Assembly (NCBI GenBank): GCA_964017185.1
Contig: OZ024880.1
Coordinates: forward strand, 42,855,071 to 42,919,070
Direction of reading: 5' to 3'
Source: Rugalucina vietnamica
Lineage: Eukaryota; Mollusca; Bivalvia; Lucinida; Lucinidae
Length of the DNA stretch: 64,000 nucleotides
The notes beneath the pieces were generated by a model, which had not been told where the DNA came from, made no database searches, and was given only the letters and a program-made list of their open reading frames with translations. Positions 62,523 to 64,000 of this stretch are shown here, piece by piece (the first letter of the stretch is position 1; every line of letters starts with the position of its first letter). A program made the translations under genes and the position numbers.

Positions 62523-64000
62523 CTAACTTGAAAATGGCCCATACTGCCCATATTGGGTATGGCGTCGGCTATCTCGAACACCGATATCACGAAAACTGAG
62601 CGAACGATTTTCTTTAAACTCGCCCAGTTTCAAGGTCCTGACCAGTCCTAAGTTTGACCAAAATTTCATTAGTTTCAAAACTCTCTGACTATACGTACTG
62701 CTAACTTGAAAATGGCCCATACCGTCCATATTCGGTATGGGGTCGGCTAACTCGAACACCGATATCTCAAAAACTGAGCGAACGATTTTCTTTAAACTCG
62801 CCCAGTTTTAAGGTCCTGACCAGTCCTAAGTTTGACCAAAATTTCATTTGTTTCAAAACTCTCTAATATGCGTACTGCTAACTTGAAAATGACCCATACT
62901 GCCCATATTGGGTATGGCGTCGGCTATCTCGAACACCGATATCACGAAAACTGAGCGAACGATTTTCTTTAAACTCGCCCAGTTTCAAGGTCCTGACCAG
63001 TCCTAAGTTTGACCAAAATTTCATTAGTTTCAAAACTCTCTGACTATACGTACTGCTAACTTGAAAATGGCCCATACTGTCCATATTCGGTATGGGGTCG
63101 GCTATCTCGAACACCGATATCTCGAAAACTGAGCGAACGATTTTCTTTAAACTCGCCCAGTTTCAAGGTCCTGACCAGTCCTAAGTTTGACCAAAATTTC
63201 ATTTGTTTCAAAACTCTCTAATATGCGTACTGCTAACTTGAAAATGGCCCATACTGCCCATATTGGGTATGGCGTCGGCTATCTCGAACACCGATATCTC
63301 GAAAACTGAGCGAACGATTTTCTTTAAACTCGCCCAGTTTCAAGGTCCTGACCAGTCCTAAGTTTGACCAAAATTTCATTTGTTTCAAAACTCTCTAATA
63401 TGCGTACTGCTAACTTGAATATGGCCCATACTGTCCATATTCGGTATGGGGTCGGCTATCTCGAACACCGATATCTCGAAAACTGAGCGAACGATTTTCT
63501 TGAAACTCGCCCAGTTTCAAGGTCCTGACCAGTCCTAAGTTTGACCAAAATTTCATTTGTTTCAAAACACTCTAATATGCGTACTGCTAACTTGAAAATG
63601 GCCCATACTGTCCATATTGGGTATGGCGTCGGCTATCTCGAACACCGATATCACGAAAACTGAGCGAACGATTTTCTTTAAACTCGCCCAGTTTCAAGGT
63701 CCTGACCAGTCCTAAGTTTGACCAAAATTTCATTAGTTTCAAAACTCTCTGACTATACGTACTGCTAACTTGAAAATGGCCCATACCGTCCATATTCGGT
63801 ATGGGGTCGGCTAACTCGAACACCGATATCTCAAAAACTGAGCGAACGATTTTCTTTAAACTCGCCCAGTTTTAAGGTCCTGACCAGTCCTAAGTTTGAC
63901 CAAAATTTCATTGGTTTCAAAACTCTCTAATATGCGTACTGCTAACTTGAAAATGGCCCATACTGCCCATATTGGGTATGGCGTCGGCTATCTCGAACAC
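62523..64000 (-). repeat. Super-repeat copy 4, partial at window end
   Basis: Continues the same monomer order and has the longer form after CTTGAAACTCG (near 63500), as copy 3 does. Its first monomer reads AAAATGGCCC instead of the AAAATGACCC of copies 1 to 3, a visible difference. The repeat runs off the window. Confidence 0.8.

Larger units (their letters stand above)
29921..64000 (-). repeat. Satellite array, subfamily R, inverted, 177/178-bp monomers
   Basis: About 190 monomers in minus orientation, running off the window. On the minus strand they differ from subfamily L at fixed positions: CTGGGCGAG rather than CTGGGCAAG, ATCGGTGTTCGAGATAG rather than ATCGAAGTTCGAAATAG, and usually TTTTGGTCAAAC rather than TTTGGGTCAAAC. 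Two length classes exist: units with (plus strand) CTCTCTGACTATACG are 178 bp and units with CTCTCTAATATGCG are 177 bp. Many minus-strand open frames of 78 to 110 codons appear. They arise because 177 is divisible by three and they end where a 178-bp unit shifts the frame. They have no start context or domain that suggests a protein. I see no non-satellite sequence anywhere in this array. Confidence 0.97.
31337..64000 (-). repeat. Four-monomer higher-order repeat of 709 bp (a-b-c-d)
   Basis: Four monomer types recur in order on the plus strand. Type a (178 bp) has GATATCACGAAAAC, CATTAGTTTC and GACTATACG. Type b has CATACCGTCC, GGCTAACTCG, ATATCTCAAAAA, CAGTTTTAAGG and CATTGGTTTC. Type c has TGCCCATATTGGGTATGGCG and CAAAACTCCC. 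Type d has GTCCATATTCGGTATGGGG and TTCAAGGTACTGACC. The sum 178+177+177+177 is 709 bp, the commonest spacing of equivalent sites (for example 39312, 40021, 40730, 41439). Types a and c usually share GGGTATGGCGTCGG while b and d share CGGTATGGGGTCGG, so an older two-monomer period underlies the four. Intervals of 355, 532 or 1,063-1,064 bp mark places where monomers were gained or lost. Confidence 0.85.

Noticed and set aside
30272-63823. More than fifty minus-strand open frames of 78 to 110 codons with near-identical products
   Set aside because: They are translations of the satellite. The monomer length of 177 bp is 59 codons, so one frame stays open across a boundary until a 178-bp unit shifts it. 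They recur only because the DNA repeats, and they have no recognised domain or start context. Variants include changes that would be odd for a selected protein.
89-64000. CRISPR-like regular array
   Set aside because: There are no unique spacers. The whole 177-bp period is repeated, and the sequence is eukaryotic satellite.

Overview
This window is eukaryotic, non-coding, and almost entirely satellite DNA. I see no real protein gene or RNA gene in it. Two very long tandem arrays of one satellite family (monomer 177 or 178 bp) lie head to head. A 2,379-bp nested transposable-element block interrupts the first array. The likely host is a mollusc, probably a bivalve: a repeat at about 28.01-28.86 kb has AGCTCACCTGAG-type ends, a GTCCGTCGTC-rich leader and an AAGATGG(C/T)(C/T)GCCATGG body. 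I know that design as abundant in bivalve genomes. This is recognition from memory, not a search.

Layout. 1-88: AT-rich flank outside the array. 89-356: decayed edge monomers. 357-26943: plus-oriented array (subfamily L), almost perfectly phased at 177 bp and built from blocks of 10, 13, 21, 27 or 28 monomers. 26944-29322: an inserted element with 39/48-bp terminal inverted repeats and a TTA target duplication. It carries a GATC/GATT tetranucleotide tract, a 108-bp near-perfect palindromic element and an ~846-bp bivalve-type repeat with an internally duplicated body. 29323-29864: the plus array resumes exactly where it was broken. 29861-29920: a short GACT microsatellite. 29921-64000: the satellite continues in the opposite orientation as a second subfamily (R). 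R is organised as a four-monomer, 709-bp higher-order repeat, and towards the right as 4,432/4,609-bp super-repeats that look nearly identical.

How it fits together. The arrays behave as the unequal-crossover model of satellites predicts: decayed, older-looking monomers at the edges and junction, and homogeneous long-period blocks inside. Each monomer holds a CpG cluster, two partial CENP-B-box-like motifs (7 of 9 key bases at best) and an imperfect dyad CCCATAC...GTATGGG. These features are compatible with a centromeric or pericentromeric array, but the sequence alone does not prove that. Short open frames on the minus strand of the R array, about 78 codons each, arise because 177 is a multiple of three; I do not regard them as genes.
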